Positions 31,836 through 42,227 of a stretch of DNA of 44,338 nt are shown one piece after another. Below the pieces are notes generated by a model. It was not told the origin of the DNA, did no database searches, and saw nothing but the letters and a program-made list of their open reading frames with translations. The stretch spans positions 1-44,338 of the forward strand of contig JAVEVF010000002.1 in NCBI GenBank assembly GCA_034005175.1, written 5' to 3'. This DNA is from JAVEVF01 sp034005175. Its GTDB lineage: Bacteria; Actinomycetota; Coriobacteriia; Anaerosomatales; SLCP01. The position numbers and the translations under genes are program-made. Position 1 is the first letter of the stretch. Each line of letters opens with the position of its first letter.

Positions 31836-33131
31836 CTAGAATCGCACGATGTTCGGTGCGTCATACCCTTTGAGCGCGTTTCGCGTGTCAAACACCATCG
31901 CGGCGTTCTCGGCGACCATCCTGTAATCCACGTCGTGGTGTGCCGTGATTATCAGCACGACGTCTGCGCCCGCCACGGTCTCAGGCGTCAACTCCACCGA
32001 CGGCACCTCGGCTCCGCCCACGACGAATGAGGGCACGAAGGAGTCATGGTAAGTCACATCAGCTTGCTTCTCTACAAGCAGTTCAGCGATGCGAATCGCG
32101 GGCGACTCACGCATGTCGTCGATGTCTGCCTTGTAGGCGACGCCGAGGATCAGCACCTTGGAGTCCGCGAGCGGCTTGCGGTGATTGTTCATCGCATCCA
32201 TGAGCCTGTTGATCACGTAATACGGCATGTTCTCGTTTATGCGGCCAGACAGGTCGATGAACTCAGTGCGGAAATCGAACTGCTTGGCCTTCCATGAAAG
32301 GTAGAAGGGATCGATGGGGATGCAGTGCCCGCCGAGCCCTGGTCCCGGGTAAAACGCCATATAGCCGAAGGGCTTGGTCTTCGCCGCTTCGATGACCTCC
32401 CACAGGTTGATGTCCATGCGTTCGCACAACATGAGGAGCTCGTTCATGAGCGCGATGTTCACGCCCCTGAAGGTGTTCTCCAGCAGCTTCGTCATCTCCG
32501 CAGCACGGGTGGAGGTGACGGGGACGACGGTATCGATATAGCGGCTGTAGAGCGCCACAGCAAGGGCGGTGCACTGCGGTGTGACCCCGCCCACGACCTT
32601 AGGGGTGTTTCGAGTCTGGTAGATCGGGTTGCCCGGGTCTACGCGCTCGGGCGAGAACGCCAAGAAGAGGTCGGTTCCCACCTTCAGGCCTCCAGCTTCA
32701 AGGATAGGCTGTATGACCTCCTCGGTGGTGCCCGGGTATGTGGTGGATTCGAGCGTCACCAACATGCCAGCACGCAGATGCGGGGCGATCGAGCGGGCAG
32801 CGTCTTCCATATAGGACGTATCGGGCTCTTTGGTATCGTTGAGCGGTGTCGGGACACACAACGCAATCGCGTCAGTCTCCTTTGCTCGTGAGAAATCAGT
32901 GCTGGCCTCCAGCAAGCCCCTCTCAACAAGATCCGCCAGATCTGAGGTGGGGACATCAGGGATGTAACTGCTCCCAGCGTTCACGAGGTCGACCTTCTCG
33001 GCATCCACCTCAAGACCCACAACGCGGTGTCCTGCCTTAGCCATCTCGACCGCCAGCGGAAGTCCCACATAGCCAAGACCTACAACGCCGAGAACCGCTT
33101 CGCCGCTCTCGATTCGCTCCTTGAGCTCCAT
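31836..33131 (-). CDS. UDP-sugar 6-dehydrogenase (WbpA/WecC-like)
   Basis: A 431-residue NAD-dependent nucleotide-sugar dehydrogenase. The NAD motif is GVVGLGYVGLPLA. The middle helical domain has PERVDPGNP and EMTKLLENTFRGVNIALMNE (shortened motif KLLENTFR). The catalytic cysteine is in PGLGGHCIPIDPFYL. These oxidise UDP-HexNAc or UDP-Glc at C6 to the uronic acid in two steps. The DPFYLSWKA motif is typical of the UDP-GlcNAc/ManNAc branch (WbpA, WecC), so a HexNAc-uronic acid is likely. Two adjacent ATGs exist (33134, 33131); AGAGGA is 6 nt from the second, which I chose. Gene order fabZ, dehydrogenase, LCP suggests an acidic wall polymer. Confidence 0.92.
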   Translation of the reverse strand: MELKERIESGEAVLGVVGLGYVGLPLAVEMAKAGHRVVGLEVDAEKVDLVNAGSSYIPDVPTSDLADLVERGLLEASTDFSRAKETDAIALCVPTPLNDTKEPDTSYMEDAARSIAPHLRAGMLVTLESTTYPGTTEEVIQPILEAGGLKVGTDLFLAFSPERVDPGNPIYQTRNTPKVVGGVTPQCTALAVALYSRYIDTVVPVTSTRAAEMTKLLENTFRGVNIALMNELLMLCERMDINLWEVIEAAKTKPFGYMAFYPGPGLGGHCIPIDPFYLSWKAKQFDFRTEFIDLSGRINENMPYYVINRLMDAMNNHRKPLADSKVLILGVAYKADIDDMRESPAIRIAELLVEKQADVTYHDSFVPSFVVGGAEVPSVELTPETVAGADVVLIITAHHDVDYRMVAENAAMVFDTRNALKGYDAPNIVRF

Positions 33132-33181
33132 CATCTTCCTCTCGTATGCGCTGCTGCATGCGACACGGTCGAACAATCCTT

Positions 33182-33604
33182 CTATTGTACTGCGAACATG
33201 AGTTGGCCGGAGCACGCGATCTCGTCTCCCACCAGCGCTCTCGCCTCACCGAACCCAATGGCCGCACGCGAACGCACGATCTTCACGTGCATGGAAAGCG
33301 TGTCGCCAGGGCGCACCTGGCGCTTGAAGCGCACCTTGTCGATGCCGGCGAACAGCGCGATCTTGCCCTGATTCTCTTCAAGAGACAACAGTGCGACCGC
33401 TCCCACCTGAGCTAGTGCTTCTACGATGAGGACCCCTGGCATCACCGGATACTCGGGAAAATGTCCCGGCACCCAAAAGGCGTCGTCGCGCACATCAAGC
33501 TCGGCCACCGCGCTCACGCCTGGTTCGTACTCCAACACGCGGTCGACGAACAGGAACGGTTCGCGGTGCGGGATGATGCTCTTGATGGCGTCCCTATCAA
33601 ACAT
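33182..33604 (-). CDS. fabZ: 3-hydroxyacyl-ACP dehydratase FabZ
   Basis: A 140-residue hot-dog-fold dehydratase. PHREPFLFVDRV and GHFPEYPVMPGVLIVEALAQVGA hold the catalytic His and, 14 residues on, the Glu typical of FabZ. The reaction is removal of water from 3-hydroxyacyl-ACP in fatty-acid elongation in the cytosol. ATG 33604 has GGGAGG 9 nt upstream and overlaps the end of murA by 8 nt. A longer open frame reaching 33928 lies wholly over murA and is not used. Co-transcription with murA ties lipid supply to wall synthesis; a fabZ outside a fab cluster is unusual but known. Confidence 0.95.
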   Translation of the reverse strand: MFDRDAIKSIIPHREPFLFVDRVLEYEPGVSAVAELDVRDDAFWVPGHFPEYPVMPGVLIVEALAQVGAVALLSLEENQGKIALFAGIDKVRFKRQVRPGDTLSMHVKIVRSRAAIGFGEARALVGDEIACSGQLMFAVQ

Positions 33605-34874
33605 GTCTCGCCCCTCCCTGCTCGCCTTCCAGCCGAATGTCACCACCGAGCGCCGTAAGCTTGTCGACGAAGCCTTCGTAACCGCGTTCGATATGGAACG
33701 TATCGGTGACCGTCGTCTCACCCTCGGCCACGAGTCCCGCAAGCACCAGCGCGGCCCCAGCGCGCAGGTCGGTGCAGCGCACAGGCGCGCCCGAGAGCGT
33801 CTCGACACCCTTAAGGAGCGCGTGGTGTCCCTCGATGCGAACGTCAGCCCCCATGCGTACGAGCTCGTCGGCGAACATGAAGCGGTTCTCAAAGACGTTC
33901 TCCGTGATGACACAGCTGCCATCGGCACACGCCAGAAGCGCCATGAACTGCGGCTGCATGTCGGTGGGAAATCCCGGATATGGGAGTGTCTGTATGTCTG
34001 TGGGGCGCACAGGGCCTACCCGCCGGACGGTGATGCGGCCCTGAGCGACCTCGATCTCCGACCCCGCTTGTTCGAGCTTGAGCAGCACCATTTCAAGGTG
34101 GGCAGGGTCAACGCCTGTGACTGTGATGGGGCCGCCGGTTAGCGCGCCTGCGACAAGGAAGGTCCCTGCCTCTATGCGGTCGCCGATGACGACGTGCTCG
34201 ACCGCGTCTAACGCGCTCACACCCTCTACAGTGATGGTGGAGGTCCCGGCACCCTTGATGCGTGCGCCCATCTCAACAAGCATGGATGCGAGGTCTGCGA
34301 TCTCGGGCTCACGGGCGGCGTTGTCGATCACCGTCGTGCCCTTGGCCAGCACCGATGCCATGAGCAGGTTCTCCGTAGCCCCCACACTCGGGAACTCCAA
34401 CGTCACGGCAGCCCCGTGCAGGCCTTCAGGCGCACTGGCGTCGATGAAACCGTGCTCGAACTCGAACCGCACACCCAGCGCCTCAAGGCCAGCGATGTGC
34501 ATGTCGACCTTGCGCGAGCCGATGTTGCATCCACCTGGCATGGCCACCCGCGACCGGCCGAGCCGCGCCACGAGCGGGCCGAGCACTGCAATCGACGCTC
34601 GCATCTGAGAGACCAGCTCGTAGGGAGCCTCGAACGAATCCAAGACGGTGGCATCCACCGCAAGTGCGTCGCCGTCGCGTGTGACGCGTGCGCCAAGACC
34701 GCCCATCACGCACGCCATGGTGTTGACGTCGCTGATATCCGGTACGTTTGTGATGTGAGAGACTCCCGGCGCGAGCAGCGCAGCCGCTATCAGTTTGAGA
34801 GCAGAGTTCTTGGCGCCCGCCACCCGGACTTCACCGGCCAGCCGACGGCCTCCTGTAACGACGATTGGTCCCAC
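33597..34874 (-). CDS. murA: UDP-N-acetylglucosamine 1-carboxyvinyltransferase MurA
   Basis: A 425-residue EPSP-synthase-fold enzyme of normal MurA length. It adds enolpyruvate from PEP to UDP-GlcNAc, the first committed step of peptidoglycan synthesis. Visible motifs are AGAKNSALKLIAA (Lys of the active site at about 22), MPGGCNIGSRKVDMH with catalytic C116, ATENLLMA and GYPGFPTDMQPQ-like PYPGFPTDMQPQF, RFMFADEL. The Cys is kept, so the enzyme is predicted to be fosfomycin-sensitive. GTG start with GAGGGG 10 nt upstream. First gene of the minus-strand wall operon, with a candidate promoter at 34916-34945. Confidence 0.97.
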   Translation of the reverse strand: MGPIVVTGGRRLAGEVRVAGAKNSALKLIAAALLAPGVSHITNVPDISDVNTMACVMGGLGARVTRDGDALAVDATVLDSFEAPYELVSQMRASIAVLGPLVARLGRSRVAMPGGCNIGSRKVDMHIAGLEALGVRFEFEHGFIDASAPEGLHGAAVTLEFPSVGATENLLMASVLAKGTTVIDNAAREPEIADLASMLVEMGARIKGAGTSTITVEGVSALDAVEHVVIGDRIEAGTFLVAGALTGGPITVTGVDPAHLEMVLLKLEQAGSEIEVAQGRITVRRVGPVRPTDIQTLPYPGFPTDMQPQFMALLACADGSCVITENVFENRFMFADELVRMGADVRIEGHHALLKGVETLSGAPVRCTDLRAGAALVLAGLVAEGETTVTDTFHIERGYEGFVDKLTALGGDIRLEGEQGGARHV

Positions 34875-34915
34875 GAGACGGTCGCCCCTCAGCCGAAAAG
34901 TGCATCAACCTCGTA

Positions 34916-34945
34916 ATCGTAGTGTACCGTTCGCGCACACCACAA
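34916..34945 (-). promoter_or_regulatory. Candidate promoter for the murA operon
   Basis: On the minus strand TTGTGG (34940-34945) and TACGAT (34916-34921) are separated by 18 bp, about 40 nt before the murA GTG. The -10 is the same hexamer as in the atp operon candidate. Position and motif only; TACACT overlapping it is an alternative -10. Confidence 0.35.
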
Positions 34946-34986
34946 TCCGCGAGCACATACCGTCACCAGATGGTCACCCGGCGATG

Positions 34987-35023
34987 TGAGGGGGCGACAG
35001 GCGTTTCACCTGTCGCCCCCTCA
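34987..35023 (-). terminator. Strong GC-rich hairpin after atpC
   Basis: A perfect 15-bp inverted repeat (34987-35001 and 35009-35023) with a 7-nt loop starts 18 nt after the atpC stop. On neither strand is the stem followed by a run of T, so it is not a textbook intrinsic terminator. GC-rich stems without U-tracts can still end or protect transcripts. It also separates the atp operon from murA. Confidence 0.65.
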
Positions 35024-35040
35024 TCGTGCCATGTACAACG

Positions 35041-35460
35041 TCACGGACGGTGTCGGCCCGCGACGTTTGCCTGTATCTCACACCAGTTGAGGTCTGAAAC
35101 ACATGCGTTGACCTCGTCGTCGGCACCGCCCTCGACGTCTCGCAGCCTTTGACGCGCCTCCTCGAGCGCACGCCGCGCGTGCTCGACATCGATCTGGCTA
35201 CCAGCAGCGGCCTGATCGGCAAGCACGATGACCTTATCCTCGTGAATCTGGACATAGCCACCAGAGATGGCAAACCACTCCACCTTGTCCTGGTCGAACA
35301 TCACTCGAATCTCGCCAGGCTTCAGCGCGCTCACGAGAGGGGCATGCAGCGGCAGAATGCCGATCTCGCCATCGATCGTGGGCGCAACGACCATGCGCAC
35401 CTCGTTGCGGTAGACGATGCGCTCGGGCGTGACGATCTCGCACAGAAGCGTGCGCTCCAT
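35041..35460 (-). CDS. atpC: F1Fo ATP synthase epsilon subunit
   Basis: A 139-residue epsilon subunit. The N-terminal beta-sandwich has EIVTPERIVY, IGILPLHAPLVSAL and ISGGYVQI. The C-terminal helical hairpin (ARRALEEARQRL) is the regulatory part that can inhibit ATP hydrolysis. It is the last gene of the atp operon, 15 bp after atpD, as in most bacteria. The tail after about residue 115 is longer and less regular than usual. Confidence 0.95.
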   Translation of the reverse strand: MERTLLCEIVTPERIVYRNEVRMVVAPTIDGEIGILPLHAPLVSALKPGEIRVMFDQDKVEWFAISGGYVQIHEDKVIVLADQAAAGSQIDVEHARRALEEARQRLRDVEGGADDEVNACVSDLNWCEIQANVAGRHRP

Positions 35461-35475
35461 ACGTCTGCTCGCTCC

Positions 35476-36912
<1,437 letters not shown>

Positions 36913-37794
36913 CTAATCCTCCAACGCCGCTGCGCCGCCGACGATTTCTGCTATCTCGTTGGTGATAGCCGCCTGACGAGCGCGGTTGTAGCTGCGGGTG
37001 AGGGTGGTGATCATCTCCGAGGCGTTGTCGGTCGCGGACTTCATCGCCGTTCGGCGTGCACCATGTTCCGATGCCGCCGACTCCATCAGCGCGCGGAAGA
37101 CCAGCGTCTCCACATACGTCGGCAGCAAGAGCTCCAAGACAGCCTCGGGGTTGGGTTCGAACGTGTACTCCGCACGAACATCGCTGCCCTCGGCGGCGTC
37201 TTCGACGACCCTGCGCTCGATGGGCAGGAGCTGGTGTATCTCGGGCTTCTGCTCGGCCACGTTCTTGAAGCGGTTGAATGCCACGTAGACAGCGTCGACC
37301 GCCTCCTCCGAGTACGCGCCGATCACGTGTGAGGCGATCGACTTCGCATCGGCGAACGTGGGCTTGTCTGAGATGTCGCGGTAGACCGCTATGGGTTCGA
37401 TGCCCCGGTACTTGAAGTAGCTCGCGGCCTTCTTGCCTACCGCGATGACATCGACCCGTGCACCGGCGGCGGTCTGTTCTGTGATGACGTTTTCCGCGAG
37501 GCGCAGTATGTTGCTGTTGAACGCGCCCGCGAGCCCGCGGTCGGATGTGACTGCGATGACCACGGCGCGGTCGTGCGTCTCGTGAGTCGCAAGAAGCGGG
37601 TGCTCGGCGCCTTTGGCGTAGCGCGCCACGTTGCCCAGCACCTCCATCATCGAGAGCGCATACGGCCGAGCGGCCTCGATCTTCTCCTGGGCCTTCTTGA
37701 TCTTGGCGGTCGCGACCATCTCCATGGTGCGCGTGATCTGGCGCGTGGACTCCACGCTGCCGATCCTCTTCTTGATGTCGCGCAGGTTCGCCAT
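36913..37794 (-). CDS. atpG: F1Fo ATP synthase gamma subunit
   Basis: A 293-residue gamma subunit, the central rotor stalk. The conserved N-terminal helix (LRDIKKRIGSVESTRQITRTM, core RIGSVESTRQIT) and C-terminal helix (SATDNASEMI, YNRARQAAITNEI) form the coiled coil. VTSDRGLAGAFN is the family signature. It lies 9 bp after atpA and touches atpD. Confidence 0.97.
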   Translation of the reverse strand: MANLRDIKKRIGSVESTRQITRTMEMVATAKIKKAQEKIEAARPYALSMMEVLGNVARYAKGAEHPLLATHETHDRAVVIAVTSDRGLAGAFNSNILRLAENVITEQTAAGARVDVIAVGKKAASYFKYRGIEPIAVYRDISDKPTFADAKSIASHVIGAYSEEAVDAVYVAFNRFKNVAEQKPEIHQLLPIERRVVEDAAEGSDVRAEYTFEPNPEAVLELLLPTYVETLVFRALMESAASEHGARRTAMKSATDNASEMITTLTRSYNRARQAAITNEIAEIVGGAAALED

Positions 37795-37803
37795 CTGCTG
37801 TCC

Positions 37804-39366
<1,563 letters not shown>

Positions 39367-39924
39367 CTACGCCTCACCTCCCTGTGGTGCGGTAGACAGG
39401 CTGGCGCGGACCGCGTCGAGCTGAGCCGAGAGGCTCCCGTCGAGCACCCTGCCGCCGACCTTGATGATGATGCCGCCCACGATCGAGCCGTCCACCCGCT
39501 CAAGAAGCGAGACGGGACGCCCGAGCGCGGCGGCGAGCTTGTCCGTGATGGAGGCGCGAAGGGCCTCGTCTAGCGGTATAGCGGTCGTGATCTCAGCCAC
39601 GACGATGTTTCGCTCGCTCTCCGCGATCTCGCCGAAGTGGCGAACGACCTCACCCAGCACGTCGACATGACCTCTATCCACGGCCAGGGTGACGATCGAC
39701 ACGACCTCTGGCACCACCGTCTCGCCGAAGATCTCGCGCACGATATCGCGCCTCTTCTCGACGGGGATACCGGTGTCGGTGAGCGCCGTCCGCAAATCGA
39801 TATGACCACGGATCGTCTCAGCGGCGATGCGGATGCCCGCATCGGCCACGTCGACGACGTCAGCCACGGTGGCGAGGTCGTAGAGGACCCGTGCGTATGT
39901 CCTAGCGATCTCGCTAGTTGTCAT
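39367..39924 (-). CDS. atpH: F1Fo ATP synthase delta subunit
   Basis: A 185-residue delta subunit, which joins the peripheral stalk to the top of F1. The N-terminal helical part begins IARTYARVLYDLA, matching the A-x-x-Y-A-x-A-L-F/Y family signature. The C-terminal part has the usual GGIIIKVGGRVLDGSL motif. It overlaps the atpF end by 11 nt. Confidence 0.95.
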   Translation of the reverse strand: MTTSEIARTYARVLYDLATVADVVDVADAGIRIAAETIRGHIDLRTALTDTGIPVEKRRDIVREIFGETVVPEVVSIVTLAVDRGHVDVLGEVVRHFGEIAESERNIVVAEITTAIPLDEALRASITDKLAAALGRPVSLLERVDGSIVGGIIIKVGGRVLDGSLSAQLDAVRASLSTAPQGGEA

Positions 39925-40459
39925 TGAGGCTCCCCACCTCGGCGACGTACTTCTCGATGAGGCTAGCGTGGTCGGCGGTGGAGAGCTCTTCGCCGATAAG
40001 CTTGGTTGCCACGGCTACCGAGAGGTCTGCGACAGACGCCTGGAGCTCGGCCACCGCGGCCTTCTTCTCGGCCTCCATGGCCTCGTGCGCCTTGGCCACG
40101 ACAGCCTCAGCGTCCTTGGTGGCCTGCGCGAGAATCTCGGTCTTCATCGATTCGGCCACCTTGCGGCCTTGCTCGATGACCTTACCGGCCTCAGCACGTG
40201 CCTCGGCCATCTGCGCCTTGTACTCCTCGAGCATGCGCTCGGCATCGACCTGGGTCTGCTCGGCCTTCTCAAGCGACTCCTTGATGGTGGCCGCGCGCTT
40301 CTCGAGGATGTTGGAGATGGGACCGAATGCGAACTTCTTCAGCAAGATGAAGAGTACGGCGAACGCCAAGATCGACGGCCAGATATCCGCAAGCACCGGA
40401 ACGACCGAGATCGACGACCCTCCGCCAGACTCAGCTGCATATGCGACTCCTACCAGCAT
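39914..40459 (-). CDS. atpF: F1Fo ATP synthase b subunit
   Basis: A 181-residue b subunit. A short N-terminal extension that looks like part of a signal sequence (VGVAYAAES) precedes the transmembrane helix (about 27-45, SILAFAVLFILLKKF), then a long charged coiled coil (about 50-150). GGAGG lies 8 nt before ATG. It dimerises to form the peripheral stator stalk. Only one b-type gene is present, so the stator is probably a homodimer. Confidence 0.95.
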   Translation of the reverse strand: MLVGVAYAAESGGGSSISVVPVLADIWPSILAFAVLFILLKKFAFGPISNILEKRAATIKESLEKAEQTQVDAERMLEEYKAQMAEARAEAGKVIEQGRKVAESMKTEILAQATKDAEAVVAKAHEAMEAEKKAAVAELQASVADLSVAVATKLIGEELSTADHASLIEKYVAEVGSLNDN

Positions 40460-40494
40460 GGCTCAAAACCTCCACTCGTGCAGGACATATCCGT

Positions 40495-40716
40495 CTAGGC
40501 GCTGAGAATCAGAGCCAGAACGAAGCCGAGCAGGGTGAGCGCTTCGGCGAACGCGATGGCGATGAACATGGTGGTCTGCACCTTGCCGGCCATCTCAGGC
40601 TGGCGCGCCATCGCTTCTACGGCCTTGCCGCCGATAATACCGATTCCCAGACCGGGACCGAATGCAGCGAGGCCATACGCGATTCCTGCGCCCAGTACGT
40701 TCAGAGAGCCTTCCAC
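40495..40716 (-). CDS. atpE: F1Fo ATP synthase c subunit (proton-type)
   Basis: A 73-residue hairpin of two transmembrane helices joined by the ARQPE loop (37-41). The ion-binding carboxylate is E58 in helix 2. The residues that bind sodium in Na+-type c-rings (Gln in helix 1, Ser/Thr after the Glu) are Ile25, Ala59 and Leu60 here, so proton coupling is predicted. GTG start with GGAGG 7 nt upstream. Hairpins in the atpB-atpE gap may affect its expression, which must be high for ring assembly. Confidence 0.96.
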   Translation of the reverse strand: MEGSLNVLGAGIAYGLAAFGPGLGIGIIGGKAVEAMARQPEMAGKVQTTMFIAIAFAEALTLLGFVLALILSA

Positions 40717-40771
40717 CAGTGATCCTCCTTCATTCCAGGACCCTTCTCAGGTCCCCTGACAACTCTTCTAA

Positions 40772-40787
40772 GCCGGCAAGTGCCGGC
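40772..40787 (-). promoter_or_regulatory. GC hairpin in the atpB-atpE gap
   Basis: GCCGGC-AAGT-GCCGGC, a 6-bp all-GC stem with tetraloop, lies 56 nt before the atpE start. A weaker GGACC/GGTCC stem follows at about 40738-40754. Such elements can adjust mRNA stability or translation of atpE relative to atpB. Function not shown. Confidence 0.35.
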
Positions 40788-40799
40788 GTTGAACCCTGT

Positions 40800-41606
40800 C
40801 TAGTGCTCCGACGCGTGCAGCGCTCCCCCGATGTACACCGAGGTGAGAATGGCGAACACGTACGCCTGAATGAACGCGACAAAGACCTTGAACCCATACA
40901 TGATGACCAGCATGAGAAACCCGAATCCAGTCATCGTGATGCCAAGTGCGCCGAGCTGCTCGACACCAAGAATCATGAAGATGCCGAAGATGCCGAGGAT
41001 GATCCCCCCGGCAAACATGTTGGCGTACAGACGGACAGCCAGCGTGAGCGGCCTGAGGAAGTGCCCCACGAGCTCAAGCAGGAAGATGAACGGGCCGAGT
41101 GTGAAGCGGCCGCCAGCAGGCATTTCACGCACACCGCTTGGAACGAAACTCTTGACGTACCCGATGAGGCCGTTCTTCTGAATGCCGATCGCGTTGTACA
41201 CGATGAAGACCATGATCGCCCAGGTCGCTGTGACGCCGATGGATCCCGTGCCCGGGAGCGCACCTGGAACAAGGCCGATCACGTTGTTGACGAGGATGAA
41301 GAAGAACAGCGTGCCGATGAATGGCACGTACTTGAGTCCCTCCATGCCCATACTCTCCACGCACAGGTTGCGGATGAACTCCACGCCGGCCTCAGCGATG
41401 TTGCCGACGCCTTTTGGCACAAGGCTCGTGCGCTTCGCTGCAATCATGAAGAACACAAGCGTCACCACGAATGCGATGCTCAGAAAGAAAGTGTAGTTCG
41501 TCAGCACGAACGGATCGGTGGGCGACACGGTGCCGTGTACATCGTTGAACGGCAGCACCGAGTAGTGGTGGAGCTTAGACGCCAGTTTCTCAGCAAACCC
41601 ATCCAC
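40800..41606 (-). CDS. atpB: F1Fo ATP synthase a subunit
   Basis: A 268-residue membrane protein with five to six transmembrane helices. The essential Arg is in LAVRLYANMFAGG. GLVPGALPGTGSIGVT and SIYIGGALH-like SVYIGGALH at the C-terminus are typical. It forms the two ion half-channels against the c-ring. A short polar N-terminus precedes the first helix. It starts 16 nt after the atpI stop, with GGAGGAAG as a strong Shine-Dalgarno sequence. Confidence 0.96.
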   Translation of the reverse strand: MDGFAEKLASKLHHYSVLPFNDVHGTVSPTDPFVLTNYTFFLSIAFVVTLVFFMIAAKRTSLVPKGVGNIAEAGVEFIRNLCVESMGMEGLKYVPFIGTLFFFILVNNVIGLVPGALPGTGSIGVTATWAIMVFIVYNAIGIQKNGLIGYVKSFVPSGVREMPAGGRFTLGPFIFLLELVGHFLRPLTLAVRLYANMFAGGIILGIFGIFMILGVEQLGALGITMTGFGFLMLVIMYGFKVFVAFIQAYVFAILTSVYIGGALHASEH

Positions 41607-41622
41607 GCGGTTTCTTCCTCCT

Positions 41623-41952
41623 TCACCGGGGCCGAGTGAGTACCTTGCCGTACTTCACCAGCTCATATCCGTACGACACGACAAAACCGCCCGCCACTCC
41701 CGCGGCGAACATCAGGAACCCTTGCGAGATGAAGCGATAGTAGATGAAGAGCGCTCCGGCAGCGAGCGCCATGCGGGCGATGAGCGACACCGCCGCGATT
41801 GCAAGTCCGATCTCGGGCGACTCCGGCGTGATGGTGCGGAAGCTCGCCCGGGAGGCAAGCAGGAGGCCGACACCGAAGGCGATGCCGAGGCCCGCCGCTA
41901 CGACCGGTTGGCCAAGCAGCGTGACGACACTATCGGCGAGTGCAGGAGACAG
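41623..41952 (-). CDS. atpI: AtpI-like small membrane protein, apparent CTG start
   Basis: The frame encodes about 109 residues with three to four hydrophobic segments (AGLGIAFGVGLLLA, IGLAIAAVSLIARMALAAGALF, GFLMFAAGVAGGFVVSYG) and ends in YELVKYGKVL. It occupies the usual atpI place before atpB. AtpI helps assemble the c-ring. No ATG, GTG or TTG exists between an in-frame TGA at about 41976 and the first hydrophobic segment. A CTG at 41952 with GGAGGG 7 nt upstream is the best start. A sequencing error or frameshift upstream is the alternative. The first frame after the stop has nothing else. Confidence 0.7.
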   Translation of the reverse strand: MSPALADSVVTLLGQPVVAAGLGIAFGVGLLLASRASFRTITPESPEIGLAIAAVSLIARMALAAGALFIYYRFISQGFLMFAAGVAGGFVVSYGYELVKYGKVLTRPR

Positions 41953-42107
41953 TTGGGGACCCTCCGGTAGGACTCATCGGTGCAAGAAACGCCAACCACG
42001 AGACCCTGCCGTGGAGCCGGTTGCAGGTGCGAATCGTGACTCCGAACGCATGCGAGCACACGGTGCCACAGACTGCGTTTCCGACGGGGGTCCCGGAAAG
42101 CCTGCCC

Positions 42108-42136
42108 ATCGTACACGAACCTCCACAGGCGTGCAA
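42108..42136 (-). promoter_or_regulatory. Candidate promoter of the atp operon
   Basis: In the 275-bp gap between the WecA-like gene and atpI, minus-strand TTGCAC (42131-42136) and TACGAT (42108-42113) are separated by exactly 17 bp. Transcription would start near 42100, leaving a leader of about 150 nt before the atpI CTG. Nothing else coding was recognised in 41953-42227. Confidence 0.4.
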
Positions 42137-42227
42137 TACGGTGATGATGCGGGCAACCGATGACGCAGACAGCACACCATCTAGCGCCGGCCACAGCCAA
42201 CGCGACGACGTCGCACTCAACCAGGAC

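Noticed and set aside
41930..42220. Minus-strand open frame of 96 codons between the WecA-like gene and atpI
   Set aside because: Cys- and Arg-rich without similarity, covers the best promoter candidate for the atp operon, and has no convincing ribosome site.
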